From Gottschalkiaceae bacterium SANA (GTDB taxonomy: Bacteria > Bacillota > Clostridia > Tissierellales > GPF-1), in the NCBI GenBank assembly GCA_036323355.1, contig AP028876.1, positions 1,674,001-1,738,000 of the forward strand: a DNA stretch of 64,000 bases, written 5' to 3'. The position numbers were made by a program, and so were the translations under genes. Shown piece by piece: positions 40,423 through 51,113 of the stretch; within the stretch, counting starts at the first letter, position 1, and each line of letters begins with the position of its first letter. The notes beneath the pieces are model-generated. The model worked only from the letters and a program-made list of their open reading frames with translations, did no database searches and was not told the origin of the DNA.

Positions 40423-43400
40423 ATGGAAAAAGTTTATTCATTGGGCGTTGACGTAGGGTCAACGACTATCAAATATGTATTGCTCGATCCCCAAGGGATT
40501 GAGGTGGAAAAAGAATATCGCCGACACCGATCGGATGTGAGGCGGACCTTTATGGATATGTTACGAGATCTAGCGAGTCGATGGTCAGAGAGAGACCTTC
40601 GAATCTATATGACGGGTTCAGCCGGAATTGGAATCTCTAGCTGGTTAGAGATTCCTTTTATGCAGGAGGTAATTGCTTCTACCCGCGCTATTGAGCGTAC
40701 GGCGCCGGATACCGACGTTGCGATTGAATTGGGTGGTGAAGATGCTAAGATCACTTATCTTTCTCATGCAGTGGAGCAGAGGATGAATGGAACCTGTGCG
40801 GGTGGCACGGGTGCATTTATCGATCAAATGGCTTCCTTAATGGAAACGGATCCCAAGGGTCTAAACGATTTGGCAAAGGAAGCAAAGCAGATTTATCCCA
40901 TCGCATCCCGCTGTGGTGTATTTGCGAAAAGTGATGTCCAACCCTTATTAAATGAAGGGGTAAGAAGAGAGGACATTGCAGCTTCGATTCTACAAGCAAT
41001 TGTAACGCAAACAATTGGCGGGCTAGCTCAGGGAAGACCGATTAGAGGAAAAGTTGCTTTTTTAGGTGGACCCTTAACCTTTTTGTCGGAACTGAGAGTT
41101 CGCTTTATTGAAACCTTGCGCCTGACAGAGCCAAATGTTGTACACCCGGCTGATGCACAGTATTTTGTTGCCATGGGTGCCGCTTATGGCGCGGAGGAAG
41201 ATTCGGATCAACCGATTTTTCAGCTTCAAAAATTGACAAAGAAGATGACGGAACAGAAGGATCATTTTGAAACAGCCACGCAGACCCTAGATCCATTGTT
41301 TCAAACAGAAGAGGATCTTGTTACATTTAGAAAGAGGCATGCAACGAATCAAGTAGCGAAAGGGGAACTTGCAAGCTATCGCGGCAAGGCTTTTCTTGGG
41401 ATAGATTCTGGTTCTACGACCACAAAAATTGCTTTAGTCGGTGAAAATCATGAGCTGCTTTATTCATTTTATGAAGTAAATCAAGGCAGTCCATTGAAGA
41501 CTGTAATACGAGAAGTAAAAAAATTGTATGAAACGCTTCCTGAAACTGTGGTGATTACGGGAACAGGAGTTACAGGCTATGGGGAAGCCTTAATACAAAA
41601 AGCATTGCATATTGATGTTGGAGAAGTGGAAACTATTGCACATTATCGCGCTGCGAGATATTTTCGTCCTGATGTCGATTTTATAATCGATATCGGCGGT
41701 CAGGATATGAAAAGTCTTCGTATCCGTGATGGTATGATTGATTCGATTATGCTAAATGAAGCCTGTTCATCTGGTTGTGGTTCCTTTATTCAAACCTTTG
41801 CCAGTGCTTTGGGTGTCTCAGTGGAAAACTTTGCAAAACAAGCCCTAGAATCTAAGGCTCCTGTTGATTTGGGCACACGATGTACTGTATTTATGAATTC
41901 ACGCGTTAAAGAATCTCAACGCCAAGGTGCGACAGTTTCTGATATCTCAGCTGGCATTGCCTATTCAGTTGTGAAAAACGCCTTGTATAAAGTCATTCGA
42001 ATTCACTCTCCAGAAGACTTAGGAAAATCAATCGTTGTTCAGGGTGGAACTTTCTATAACGAGGCTGTGCTTAGGGCCTTTGAACTGGAAACCGGTGTAG
42101 AAGTTATACGACCGGATATTGCGGGATTAATGGGTGCTTTTGGCGTTGCTTTGTTGGCGCAAGATCGATGCAAGTCAACCGGCATTCTAACCAAAGAAGA
42201 GCTTTCTCATTTTGACTATACCCATCGAACAGCACGTTGCAAAGGCTGTTCAAATAATTGCTTATTGACGATTAATAAATTCAATGACAAGACTTCTTAT
42301 ATCAGTGGAAATCGCTGTGAAAAAGGACTTGGACTTGAGAAAAAGAAGGATCCAGAACGGAATCTTTCTCTTTATAAGTATCAACGTGTGTTTGATTATC
42401 ACAGAACAAAACCCGTTAGCAGACGAGAACGAATCGGGATCCCAAGGGTCTTAAATCTCTATGAAAACTATCCATTCTGGTATACCTTGTTTGATTCTTT
42501 GGGATTCGAAGTTGTTTTGTCTCACGAATCCAATCGCAAGTTGTATGATCTAGGTCTGGAAAGTATTCCATCAGAATCAGTTTGCTATCCTGCTAAGATT
42601 GCTCATGGCCATATTGAAGATCTGGTGAATCAAGGAGTCAGTCATATTTTTTATCCGTCTGTCCCTTATAATCAGCAGGAAGATTCGATCGCAACGAATC
42701 GATTTAATTGTCCTGTCGTTGCATCTTATCCAGACGTACTGAAAGGATCGATTGAAGCCTTTAAAGATCAAGTGAAATTTATGCATCCATATCTTTCTTT
42801 TGACAATCCAAAAGCTTTAGTGACTCGATTGATGGATGAGTTATCCTGTTTTCAAGTAAGCAAAGGCGCAGTGAAGATTGCAGTGGATGCAGCCTATATG
42901 GAATTGGATCGATACCACAAAGATATTCAAAAGGCAGGCGAACATTTATTGGAACTGCTTGCGAAAGAAGGTGGGCGCGGGATTGTTCTGGCTGGACGAC
43001 CTTATCATGTGGATCCTGAAATCAATCACGGAATCCCAGATCTTGTTGAAGGAGAAGGGTTTGCGATATTTACGGAAGATTCTATTTCGCATCTGGGGGA
43101 ATTGAAGCGGCCACTGACCGTTCACAATCAATGGACCTATCATGCGCGTCTCTATCGCGCAGCGGCTTATGTTGCAAGTCAACCGAACTTAGAGATGATT
43201 CAATTGACTTCTTTCGGATGTGGCCTGGACGCCATCACGACAGATGAAGTTAAGGAAATACTCGAGTACGATGGGAAGACCTATACACTCTTGAAGATTG
43301 ATGAAATTTCAAATCTGGGAGCTGCAAGGATTCGGATTCGATCCTTGAAAGCCGCTCTCGAAGAAAGAAAAAATCAAGAAAAACACGTGCATATCCCTAA

Positions 43401-44664
43401 GCCTTTGGTAAAACGAACAGTCTTTACGGAAGAAATGAAGAAGACCCATACAATTCTCGTGCCGCAAATGGCACCCTATCATTTCGATTTTATTGCTACA
43501 ATCTTACGGAATTACGGATATAAAGTTGTGATCTTGCCGGAAATTGATTATGAGGCCGTGACAGAAGGGGTAAAAGTTGTTCATAATGACGCCTGTTATC
43601 CCGCAGTTTTAACAACGGGTCAGTTTGTGCGCGCGCTAAAATCGGGAGACTATGACCTTGATCGAACCGCTATTTTAATGTCACAGACCGGGGGTGGCTG
43701 TCGAGCAACCAATTATATCTCCTTTATTCGAAAGGCATTAAGGGATTTGGATATGCAACAGGTACCGGTCATTTCATTTAACTTTAAAGGATTAGAAGGT
43801 CAACCAGGATTTAATCTGCCTTCTAAAGCGGTGATGGAATTATTGCGTGCTGTGATTTATGGTGATTTATTGATGAAGTGCGTATGTCGTACTCGTCCTT
43901 ATGAAAAAGAAGCGGGAAGCGTCGAAGTCCTGTATGAAGCTTGGAATCAAAAAATTCAAGGAGAATTAAAGAAAGGCCAAACCTATCATCGATTTCAAAC
44001 GCTATTAAAGCAAATTATCGCTGATTTTGATCATATTCCTTTGAATGATATTCATAAACCAAAGGTTGGAATCGTGGGTGAAATCCTGGTTAAATTCCAT
44101 CCAACAGCGAACAATCAAGTTGTGAAGGAGTTGGAAAAAGAAGGCGCAGAAGTTGTTGTCCCTGAATTATTCAATTTCTTAACGTATTACATGTACAGTA
44201 ATATTGCAGATCATCGTTACCTTGGTGGCGGAAGAAAAAATCGAATCATCAGTGAGACGGTCATTCAAGGTTTGCAAATGTATACAAAGTCTTTGCGTAA
44301 AGCATTAGATGCAAGTCAAAGATTCTCATCTTCTCCATCGATTTATCATAAGGCCGATCTGGTTAAGGATTTGGTGTCTACGGCGAATAAAATGGGGGAA
44401 GGCTGGTTATTAACAGCAGAAATGATAGAACTCCTTCAAGAAGGGGTGCCGAATATTGTTTGTGTTCAGCCGTTTGCTTGTTTGCCCAATCATATCTCCG
44501 GAAAAGGATTGTTTAAAGCACTTCGCGATGCCTACCCTATGGCTAACATCGTTCCCATTGATTATGATCCAGGGACAAGCGAGGTCAATCAAATTAATCG
44601 AATTAAATTAATGATGTCAATTGCCTTGCGACAGGGCAATCAAAGTTTTGAAGTGATTTCGTGA
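40423..44664 (+). CDS. giant acyl-CoA dehydratase activase-related protein (BadF/BadG ATPase x2 plus dehydratase-like C terminus)
   Basis: A 1413-residue protein. The first ATPase domain (about 1-260) has GVDVGSTTIKYVLLD, IELGGEDAKITYL and NGTCAGGTGAFIDQM. The second (about 325-590) has LGIDSGSTTTKIALVG, IDIGGQDMKSLRI and EACSSGCGSFIQTFASALG, including cysteines of the kind that bridge a [4Fe-4S] cluster between HgdC-type subunits. A cysteine-containing linker follows (CKGCSNNCLL), then a long region related to the DUF2229 and 2-hydroxyacyl-CoA dehydratase families with GGGCRATNYISFI and FACLPNHISGKGL. Such fusions occur widely in clostridia; ATP-driven low-potential electron transfer is inferred, the substrate is unknown. 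The ATG at 40423 follows GAGAGGAG. Confidence 0.9.
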   Translation: MEKVYSLGVDVGSTTIKYVLLDPQGIEVEKEYRRHRSDVRRTFMDMLRDLASRWSERDLRIYMTGSAGIGISSWLEIPFMQEVIASTRAIERTAPDTDVAIELGGEDAKITYLSHAVEQRMNGTCAGGTGAFIDQMASLMETDPKGLNDLAKEAKQIYPIASRCGVFAKSDVQPLLNEGVRREDIAASILQAIVTQTIGGLAQGRPIRGKVAFLGGPLTFLSELRVRFIETLRLTEPNVVHPADAQYFVAMGAAYGAEEDSDQPIFQLQKLTKKMTEQKDHFETATQTLDPLFQTEEDLVTFRKRHATNQVAKGELASYRGKAFLGIDSGSTTTKIALVGENHELLYSFYEVNQGSPLKTVIREVKKLYETLPETVVITGTGVTGYGEALIQKALHIDVGEVETIAHYRAARYFRPDVDFIIDIGGQDMKSLRIRDGMIDSIMLNEACSSGCGSFIQTFASALGVSVENFAKQALESKAPVDLGTRCTVFMNSRVKESQRQGATVSDISAGIAYSVVKNALYKVIRIHSPEDLGKSIVVQGGTFYNEAVLRAFELETGVEVIRPDIAGLMGAFGVALLAQDRCKSTGILTKEELSHFDYTHRTARCKGCSNNCLLTINKFNDKTSYISGNRCEKGLGLEKKKDPERNLSLYKYQRVFDYHRTKPVSRRERIGIPRVLNLYENYPFWYTLFDSLGFEVVLSHESNRKLYDLGLESIPSESVCYPAKIAHGHIEDLVNQGVSHIFYPSVPYNQQEDSIATNRFNCPVVASYPDVLKGSIEAFKDQVKFMHPYLSFDNPKALVTRLMDELSCFQVSKGAVKIAVDAAYMELDRYHKDIQKAGEHLLELLAKEGGRGIVLAGRPYHVDPEINHGIPDLVEGEGFAIFTEDSISHLGELKRPLTVHNQWTYHARLYRAAAYVASQPNLEMIQLTSFGCGLDAITTDEVKEILEYDGKTYTLLKIDEISNLGAARIRIRSLKAALEERKNQEKHVHIPKPLVKRTVFTEEMKKTHTILVPQMAPYHFDFIATILRNYGYKVVILPEIDYEAVTEGVKVVHNDACYPAVLTTGQFVRALKSGDYDLDRTAILMSQTGGGCRATNYISFIRKALRDLDMQQVPVISFNFKGLEGQPGFNLPSKAVMELLRAVIYGDLLMKCVCRTRPYEKEAGSVEVLYEAWNQKIQGELKKGQTYHRFQTLLKQIIADFDHIPLNDIHKPKVGIVGEILVKFHPTANNQVVKELEKEGAEVVVPELFNFLTYYMYSNIADHRYLGGGRKNRIISETVIQGLQMYTKSLRKALDASQRFSSSPSIYHKADLVKDLVSTANKMGEGWLLTAEMIELLQEGVPNIVCVQPFACLPNHISGKGLFKALRDAYPMANIVPIDYDPGTSEVNQINRIKLMMSIALRQGNQSFEVIS

Positions 44665-44690
44665 ACCCCAGTATATGGGGTTCTTTTTTT
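44663..44690 (+). terminator. terminator after the activase-related gene
   Basis: GAACCCC-AGTATAT-GGGGTTC and a T run; the stem begins inside the TGA stop codon. Confidence 0.9.
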
Positions 44691-44719
44691 GGGTAAAAAC
44701 AGTGTAGGAGGTGACCATT

Positions 44720-46558
44720 ATGTCGTTTCGTTGGAATAATGATTTGATTTTTCTTTTTCATGAAGGGCGATATTTTCAAGCCTATGAAGCCTTTGGTGCT
44801 CATATCACTTCAGAAGGGATACGATTTTGTATTTGGGTACCCGATACAAATTTTGTTGCAGTAACTGGAGATTTTACGCAATGGAGTGAAGAGGGCATCC
44901 CGATGGCGTTGGTAAGCCCTGGTTCAGAGATTTGGCAAATCATCGTGCCAGAAGCAAAGGTTGGAGATCGATACAAGTATGTGATTGAAACAAAAGCAGG
45001 AAGGAAAATCTGGAAAATGGATCCCTATGGCAGAGAAGTTGAAGTGCCTCCAGCCACAGCATCCATCGTGTCTGCATTTTCACTGTCGTCCAGTTCTGAA
45101 AATTCGAATTTGGTGAAACAAAAACGCGCCGGGAACAGCAATCAACCCATTAATATCTATGAGATTCATATTGGTTCATGGCGTAAAATGTGTGACTCTT
45201 ATCATTCTTTAGGGAAAGTTTTGCCAGCGTATTTGGTTCAACTAGGATACACCCATGTTGAATTTATGCCGGTGATGCACCATCCTTTTGGCGGGTCATG
45301 GGGCTATCAAATTACTGGGTTTTATGCGGTAAACGCGGAGTGGGGTTCCCCTCAAGAATTAAGGGAACTTGTGGAAGCCTGTCATCAAGTTGGCCTTGCT
45401 GTGATTTTTGACTGGGTGCCGGGTCATTTTTGTAAAAATGAAGAAGGACTGTCTCAATTAAACGGTCAAGATGTTTATGAGGCGGAGGAGCATCTTGAGT
45501 GGGGGACTAAGCGATTTCAAGTGTCTAGACCAGAGGTGCGGAGTTTTCTTCTTTCCAATGCAGCATATTGGTTTGCCTTTTATGATATCGACGGAATTCG
45601 AGTTGATGGCGTTGCTAGTATGTTGCAGCCTGATAAAGCCTATGATTGCCAAGCCGTTGACTTCTTTAAGAATCTGAATCGTATGATATTCAGACGTTTT
45701 CCCTATGCCATTATGTCCGCTGAAGATTCAACTGCTTTTCCCCATGTAACGGCACCCGTGCATCATGGAGGATTGGGATTTACCTACAAATGGAATATGG
45801 GATGGATGAACGATACCTTGCAATATATATCTATGTCTCCACAGGAAAAATCAAAAAATCATCATCAATTAACCTTTTCACTGGTTTATGCATTTGAAGA
45901 ATCGTATATACTTCCTTTCTCCCACGACGAGGTTGTCCATGGAAAAAAAACACTCTTGGATCGAATGTCCGGAGAATATGAGGAAATGTTTAACCAACTT
46001 CGTGTACTCTACCTGTACATGATGACGCATCCGGGTAAAAAATTAAGTTTTATGGGGAATGAGTTAGCGCCATTTTTAGAATGGCGTTATTACGAAGAGT
46101 TGGAGTGGAAGATGCTGGCATACGATTCCCATCGTTCCTTTTACCTCTACCTGAGTCAATTGAATCATTTTTACCTGAAGGAAAAATCGCTTTGGGAGCA
46201 GGATTCTTCATGGGAAGGATTTCGATGGGTTGACGCAGACAATCAGGAACAGTCGATATTTGTTTATCAGCGTCTGGCTAAAGATCCTGAAAACTATAAC
46301 ATGGTTGTAATCAACGAAGGAGCGGGCAATTATATGGAATACAGAATGGGGGTTCCTGAACGCTTGAAATACCGTTTGGTGTTTACCAGCGCTACCTACG
46401 CGCATGGGTTGGATCAACCGCTGAAGAAAACGATGCAGGCGAGTTCAAGGCCTTGGCAAAATCAGCCATATTCTATCTGTCTACGCTTGCCGTCGTACAC
46501 GGGCTTGATCCTCAAGCCTGTTAGAAAAAGGAGAAAAAAAGATGTTTCAAACGGCTGA
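44720..46558 (+). CDS. glgB: 1,4-alpha-glucan branching enzyme
   Basis: A 612-residue GH13 enzyme that introduces alpha-1,6 branches into glycogen. An N-terminal CBM48-like domain (FCIWVPDTNFVAVTGDFTQW) precedes the barrel. Catalytic residues are the Asp in GIRVDGVASML, the Glu in IMSAEDSTAF and the His-Asp in FSHDEVVHGKKTLL; the latter is the branching-enzyme signature. The ATG at 44720 follows GGAGGTGA by 8 bases. First gene of the glycogen operon; I see no convincing promoter in the 55 bases before it. Confidence 0.94.
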   Translation: MSFRWNNDLIFLFHEGRYFQAYEAFGAHITSEGIRFCIWVPDTNFVAVTGDFTQWSEEGIPMALVSPGSEIWQIIVPEAKVGDRYKYVIETKAGRKIWKMDPYGREVEVPPATASIVSAFSLSSSSENSNLVKQKRAGNSNQPINIYEIHIGSWRKMCDSYHSLGKVLPAYLVQLGYTHVEFMPVMHHPFGGSWGYQITGFYAVNAEWGSPQELRELVEACHQVGLAVIFDWVPGHFCKNEEGLSQLNGQDVYEAEEHLEWGTKRFQVSRPEVRSFLLSNAAYWFAFYDIDGIRVDGVASMLQPDKAYDCQAVDFFKNLNRMIFRRFPYAIMSAEDSTAFPHVTAPVHHGGLGFTYKWNMGWMNDTLQYISMSPQEKSKNHHQLTFSLVYAFEESYILPFSHDEVVHGKKTLLDRMSGEYEEMFNQLRVLYLYMMTHPGKKLSFMGNELAPFLEWRYYEELEWKMLAYDSHRSFYLYLSQLNHFYLKEKSLWEQDSSWEGFRWVDADNQEQSIFVYQRLAKDPENYNMVVINEGAGNYMEYRMGVPERLKYRLVFTSATYAHGLDQPLKKTMQASSRPWQNQPYSICLRLPSYTGLILKPVRKRRKKDVSNG

Positions 46559-48932
46559 AGAATTTCAAGGTTTATTTAAGAAAAAAATACGAAAGGTAAC
46601 CGGGGAAAAAATTGATCGTTCCTCTCGTCATGAACAATATCTAGGGCTAGTGAAAGTATTAATGGATGAATTGTCAGAAATGTGGTTTGAGTCAAATGAC
46701 CGACATTACACGGAGGATCCAAAACTGATCTACTATTTTTCTATGGAATTTTTGATTGGAAAATTATTGGATCAGGTCTTGTATTCCTTGGGAATACGGG
46801 ATCTGGTTGAGGAAGGTCTGGAAGGTTTATCCATCTCTTTAAAGGATATGTTAGATGAAGAAAATGAAGCCGGCTTGGGCAACGGCGGTTTGGGAAGATT
46901 GGCCGCATGTTACTTGGATTCCATGGCTGCCCTTGGAATTGCTGGGAATGGAATGGGATTGCGTTATTCTCACGGGATGTTTGAACAGCAGATTGTAAAG
47001 GGCAACCAGGTGGAAGTTCCGGATGAGTGGTTAAATGATGCTTTTTCCTGGGAAGTTGTGAAACCGACCCGGTCTGTTGTGGTTCGCTTTGGCGGCCATG
47101 TAAGAGGGGAAGAAGTCGAAGGAAGATGGGTTTACTTTCATGAAGGGTACGATGCAATTCGTGCAGTTCCCTATGATGTACCGATTGTAGGAAGCGAGAA
47201 TGGTCAAGTCAATACACTTCGCTTGTGGAGAGCCGTTGCCATGCAGGATATGGATATCAATGCCTTTAATCGTGGAGAATTTATTGAGGCAGTACGTCAT
47301 CAGTCAGAGGCGGAAGCCATTTCTCAAATTCTCTACCCCAATGATCAAAGCCATGAGGGAAGAGTTTTGCGGTTAAAGCAACAATATCTTTTGGTAGCTG
47401 CGGGTCTAGAGACGATAATCGGTCGATTTACTGGCCGGGGGGGCAATGTGAAGCGATTGTCCGAATCGGTTGCCATTCAAATCAATGATACCCACCCCGC
47501 TTTATGCGTGGCTGAACTAATGCGTATTCTGATCGATGGTAGAGGCATGGATTGGGAAACGGCTTGGGAACAGACGAAAAACACCATTCATTATACGAAT
47601 CACACCATTATGCCCGAGGCTTTGGAAGAATGGTCTTATGAAACTATGAAACATCTGCTTCCACGCATTACAATGATCCTCGACGAAATTCATCGGAGGG
47701 ACCGCATAGAAAACCCTGAATTAGACCCAATGATGGAATGGGGAAAGGTCAAGATGGCAACCCTTTCAATTATTGGATCAAGACGAGTGAATGGGGTGGC
47801 CAAGTTGCACACCGAGATCTTAAAAGAGGAGTTATTCGCAGGCAGATACCAAAAATATCCTGAACAATTCGATTCGATTACCAACGGGGTTTCTCATCGG
47901 CGATTTTTAATTGGAGCCAACCCCAATTTGTCACGATTGATCACTGAAAAAATCGGAGTGGATTGGAGGAAAAAACCAGAACTCCTTCAATGTTTAACCG
48001 ATTGCTCCGAAGATAATGGTTTTCTTGATGAATTGCATCGAGTGAAGCAGGGAAACAAAGAAGAACTAGCTGCGATCATTCAGCAGCAAATGAATATTTG
48101 TGTCGATCCGAGCTCCATCTTTGATGTGCATGTGAAACGAATCCATGCCTATAAGCGTCAATTATTAAATGTTTTGCATATTATGCATCTCTATAATCGA
48201 ATCATAGATGATCATGCCCAGGAAATGATACCTCGAACCTTTGTCTTTGCAGGTAAGGCGGCTCCGGGATACTATTATGCAAAACGGTTGATTGAATTGA
48301 TTCATGCGGTCTCAGAGAAGATTGAAGCAAATCCAAAAACACGTGATATCATTCGAGTCGTCTTTATCCCAAACTTCAATGTCACGGTGGCGGAACGTCT
48401 GTATCCGGCAGCTGATTTGAGTGAGCAGATTTCTACTGCATCCCGGGAAGCTTCGGGAACAGGAAATATGAAGTTTATGATGAATGGCGCCGTTACGATC
48501 GGAACACTCGATGGCGCAAATGTAGAAATTTATCGTGAAGCCGGCTGGGATAATATGTTTGTTTTTGGATTGAAAGCCGATGAAGTTTTGCGTTATTATC
48601 GGGATGATTCTTATCATGCCTTGGGAGAATACCAAAAAGATCCGCGGTTAAAACTAGTTGTTGATGAACTAGTGAATGGTTTTTTTGACAAACGTCCAGG
48701 TGCTTTTCAATCTATTTTCGATTCGCTTTTATTGGAAAATGATCAGTTCTTTGTTCTGCGTGACTTTGCGGATTATGCGGAAACACAACAAGTTGTGGGT
48801 CGATATTATCGAGATTCTTATCGCTGGAATCGGATGCAACTTTCAAATATTGCACATTCTGGTTATTTTTCCAGCGATCGTTCGATCCAGGAATATGCAG
48901 CTAGGATATGGAGATTAGGAGGGAAATTATGA
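46542..48932 (+). CDS. glgP: glycogen/starch alpha-glucan phosphorylase
   Basis: A 796-residue phosphorylase releasing glucose-1-phosphate from glycogen ends. [17 protein letters not shown] and [17 protein letters not shown] are present, and the pyridoxal-phosphate lysine lies in [19 protein letters not shown]. Length is normal. The start overlaps the end of glgB by 17 bases with AAAGGAG upstream. Having a degrading enzyme inside the synthetic operon implies that level is set after transcription. Confidence 0.96.
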   Translation: MFQTAEEFQGLFKKKIRKVTGEKIDRSSRHEQYLGLVKVLMDELSEMWFESNDRHYTEDPKLIYYFSMEFLIGKLLDQVLYSLGIRDLVEEGLEGLSISLKDMLDEENEAGLGNGGLGRLAACYLDSMAALGIAGNGMGLRYSHGMFEQQIVKGNQVEVPDEWLNDAFSWEVVKPTRSVVVRFGGHVRGEEVEGRWVYFHEGYDAIRAVPYDVPIVGSENGQVNTLRLWRAVAMQDMDINAFNRGEFIEAVRHQSEAEAISQILYPNDQSHEGRVLRLKQQYLLVAAGLETIIGRFTGRGGNVKRLSESVAIQINDTHPALCVAELMRILIDGRGMDWETAWEQTKNTIHYTNHTIMPEALEEWSYETMKHLLPRITMILDEIHRRDRIENPELDPMMEWGKVKMATLSIIGSRRVNGVAKLHTEILKEELFAGRYQKYPEQFDSITNGVSHRRFLIGANPNLSRLITEKIGVDWRKKPELLQCLTDCSEDNGFLDELHRVKQGNKEELAAIIQQQMNICVDPSSIFDVHVKRIHAYKRQLLNVLHIMHLYNRIIDDHAQEMIPRTFVFAGKAAPGYYYAKRLIELIHAVSEKIEANPKTRDIIRVVFIPNFNVTVAERLYPAADLSEQISTASREASGTGNMKFMMNGAVTIGTLDGANVEIYREAGWDNMFVFGLKADEVLRYYRDDSYHALGEYQKDPRLKLVVDELVNGFFDKRPGAFQSIFDSLLLENDQFFVLRDFADYAETQQVVGRYYRDSYRWNRMQLSNIAHSGYFSSDRSIQEYAARIWRLGGKL

Positions 48933-50056
48933 AAAAAAAATGTGTTGCCATGCTCTTAGCAGGAGGCCAAGGAAGCCGTTTGGGTGTATTAACTAAGGCA
49001 GTCGCCAAACCAGCAGTGCTTTTTGGTGGGAAGTATCGATTGATAGATTTTTCTTTAAGTAATTGTTATCACTCCAATATCGATACGGTTGGTGTTTTGA
49101 CTCAGTATCAACCCCTGGAACTCAATTCATACATCGCTACAGGAAGCGCTTGGTCTCTTGATAATGTGAGTGGCGGAGTTACAATTTTGCCACCGTATCA
49201 GAATCGATATGGGGCAAGCTGGTATCGAGGTACTGCTGATGCTATTTTTCAAAACATTTCCTTTCTTCAATCCTATAATCCTGAGCATGTTTTGATAATT
49301 TCGGGTGATCATATCTATAAAATGGATTATTCAGAGATGTTGAGAAACCATATTGAGAATGATGCGGATTTGACCATTGGTGGATTAATTGTGGAAGCAG
49401 AGGAGGCTTCCCGGTTTGGAATCATGAGTACGGATGATGAAAATCGCATCACCGATTTTGAAGAGAAACCAAAAAATCCTAAAGGTAATCTTGCTTCGAT
49501 GGGCATCTATATTTTCAAATGGTCGGAATTAAAACGATTATTAAAAGAAGATGGAGTCAAGGATGACAGTCAGCATGATTTTGGCAAGAATATTATTCCA
49601 ACAGCTTTGGCTGAGCAATTGGGCGTCTTTGCCTTTCCTTTTAATGGATATTGGAGAGATGTGGGAACCATTGAAAGCTTTTACGATGCACAGATGGAAT
49701 TATTGATGAAAAACCCACCACTTAATCTCTTTGACAAAGATTTTCGCATTTATTCAAATTTTGAAAGTTTGCCACCCCATTTTATTTCCAGAAATGCGTC
49801 CGTAACCGACTGTTTAATATCTGATGGATGTTTGGTTCACGGAGAGGTTACGCATTCTATTTTGTCCGGTGGCGTGATCGTCGAAAAGGGAGCTCTTGTG
49901 GAAGACTCGATTATTCTCAAAAATGTGAGAATTGGAAAAAATGCAAAGATACGGCATGCAATTTTGGATGAAGGTGTCGTGATTCCTGCAGATAAAGAAA
50001 TTGGATTTGCGAATCAAGCCATTCAATTGATTGGAAAGGAGGATCATGATGCGTAA
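48929..50056 (+). CDS. glgC: glucose-1-phosphate adenylyltransferase, catalytic subunit
   Basis: A 375-residue enzyme making ADP-glucose. The nucleotide loop [21 protein letters not shown], the [11 protein letters not shown] motif and [10 protein letters not shown] are intact, and the C-terminal left-handed beta-helix is seen as hexapeptide-like repeats. The ATG at 48929 follows AGGAGGG and shares ATGA with glgP. It pairs with GlgD, the next gene. Confidence 0.95.
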   Translation: MKKKCVAMLLAGGQGSRLGVLTKAVAKPAVLFGGKYRLIDFSLSNCYHSNIDTVGVLTQYQPLELNSYIATGSAWSLDNVSGGVTILPPYQNRYGASWYRGTADAIFQNISFLQSYNPEHVLIISGDHIYKMDYSEMLRNHIENDADLTIGGLIVEAEEASRFGIMSTDDENRITDFEEKPKNPKGNLASMGIYIFKWSELKRLLKEDGVKDDSQHDFGKNIIPTALAEQLGVFAFPFNGYWRDVGTIESFYDAQMELLMKNPPLNLFDKDFRIYSNFESLPPHFISRNASVTDCLISDGCLVHGEVTHSILSGGVIVEKGALVEDSIILKNVRIGKNAKIRHAILDEGVVIPADKEIGFANQAIQLIGKEDHDA

Positions 50057-51113
50057 AGTAATGGGCATTATTTTTCAGCGATGGGATCATGAACTGCAGA
50101 AGTTTACGATGAATAGAGGCATATCGACCATTCCTTTTGGTGGACGATATCGGATGATTGATTTTGCGCTTTCCAATTTAGTAAATGCGAATATTCATTC
50201 CATTGGTGTCTTGGGCGGGGCGAAGTATGGCTCCTTGATCGATCACTTGGGTACCGGGCAGGAATGGTCCTTACACCGGAAAACACAGGATCTTGCCATT
50301 CTTCCAGCATTGGAAAATTACTCCATTGAACCCGGCATATACTTTGACCTACGGGAACTGCAGCCAAGTAAATTGTTTATAGAAAATCAAACGACAATAG
50401 AAATGATAATATTTCAGCCGAGTAATCAAATTGACAATCTTGATTTCAAATCACTGATGAATAAACATTTTGACAGCGGTAATGATGTGACCGTTGTGAC
50501 TGGCGAACCTCAGATTGATGAGGCAGTTGGTGATCCGAATGAAAATCGCAGAAAATGGCAGGGGCGTGAAATCTTAGCAGTCATGGTGCAACGGTCCTTG
50601 ATCTCGCAAGCCCTTCAACGCATGGAGCAAGGGGGATCTTACGACCTTCTGGAAATGATACGAAGAAATCAAGAGCATCTTCGTGTTGATAACGTGGCGC
50701 ATAAAGGCTATTATCGCGAAATTTCAGATGTTGCGGGTTACTATAAAGCCAATATGGATCTTTTAGAAGGAGCCGTGCGAAAAGAATTATTTTGGTCAGA
50801 AAGAAGTGTTTTTACAAAGAGCAAGGACAATCATCCAACCCAATACTGTAGTGGTGTACGGGTAAATAATTCATGGGTTGCCAGTGGTTGTCTAATTTGT
50901 GGAATCGTTCAGAATAGCATTGTTTCCAGGGAATCTATGATCGGTGAGGGCAGTGTGATTAAGGATTCTATTCTCATGCAACGCGCGCGGATTGGCAAGG
51001 ATGTTCATTTGGAGCATGTGATACTTGACAAGACAGTGACCATTCGAGATCGAACGGTTTTGAAAGGGACAAAAGAAGAACCAATTGTGATTCCTAAAGG
51101 GAGTGTGATTTGA
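50049..51113 (+). CDS. glgD: glucose-1-phosphate adenylyltransferase, GlgD regulatory subunit
   Basis: A 354-residue GlgC paralogue. At the position of the GGxGxRL nucleotide loop it reads [15 protein letters not shown], so the catalytic glycines are gone, while [19 protein letters not shown] and the C-terminal beta-helix are kept. In Firmicutes GlgD activates GlgC in a heterotetramer. The ATG at 50049 is 6 bases after AAAGGAGG; it overlaps the glgC end. Confidence 0.94.
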   Translation: MRKVMGIIFQRWDHELQKFTMNRGISTIPFGGRYRMIDFALSNLVNANIHSIGVLGGAKYGSLIDHLGTGQEWSLHRKTQDLAILPALENYSIEPGIYFDLRELQPSKLFIENQTTIEMIIFQPSNQIDNLDFKSLMNKHFDSGNDVTVVTGEPQIDEAVGDPNENRRKWQGREILAVMVQRSLISQALQRMEQGGSYDLLEMIRRNQEHLRVDNVAHKGYYREISDVAGYYKANMDLLEGAVRKELFWSERSVFTKSKDNHPTQYCSGVRVNNSWVASGCLICGIVQNSIVSRESMIGEGSVIKDSILMQRARIGKDVHLEHVILDKTVTIRDRTVLKGTKEEPIVIPKGSVI

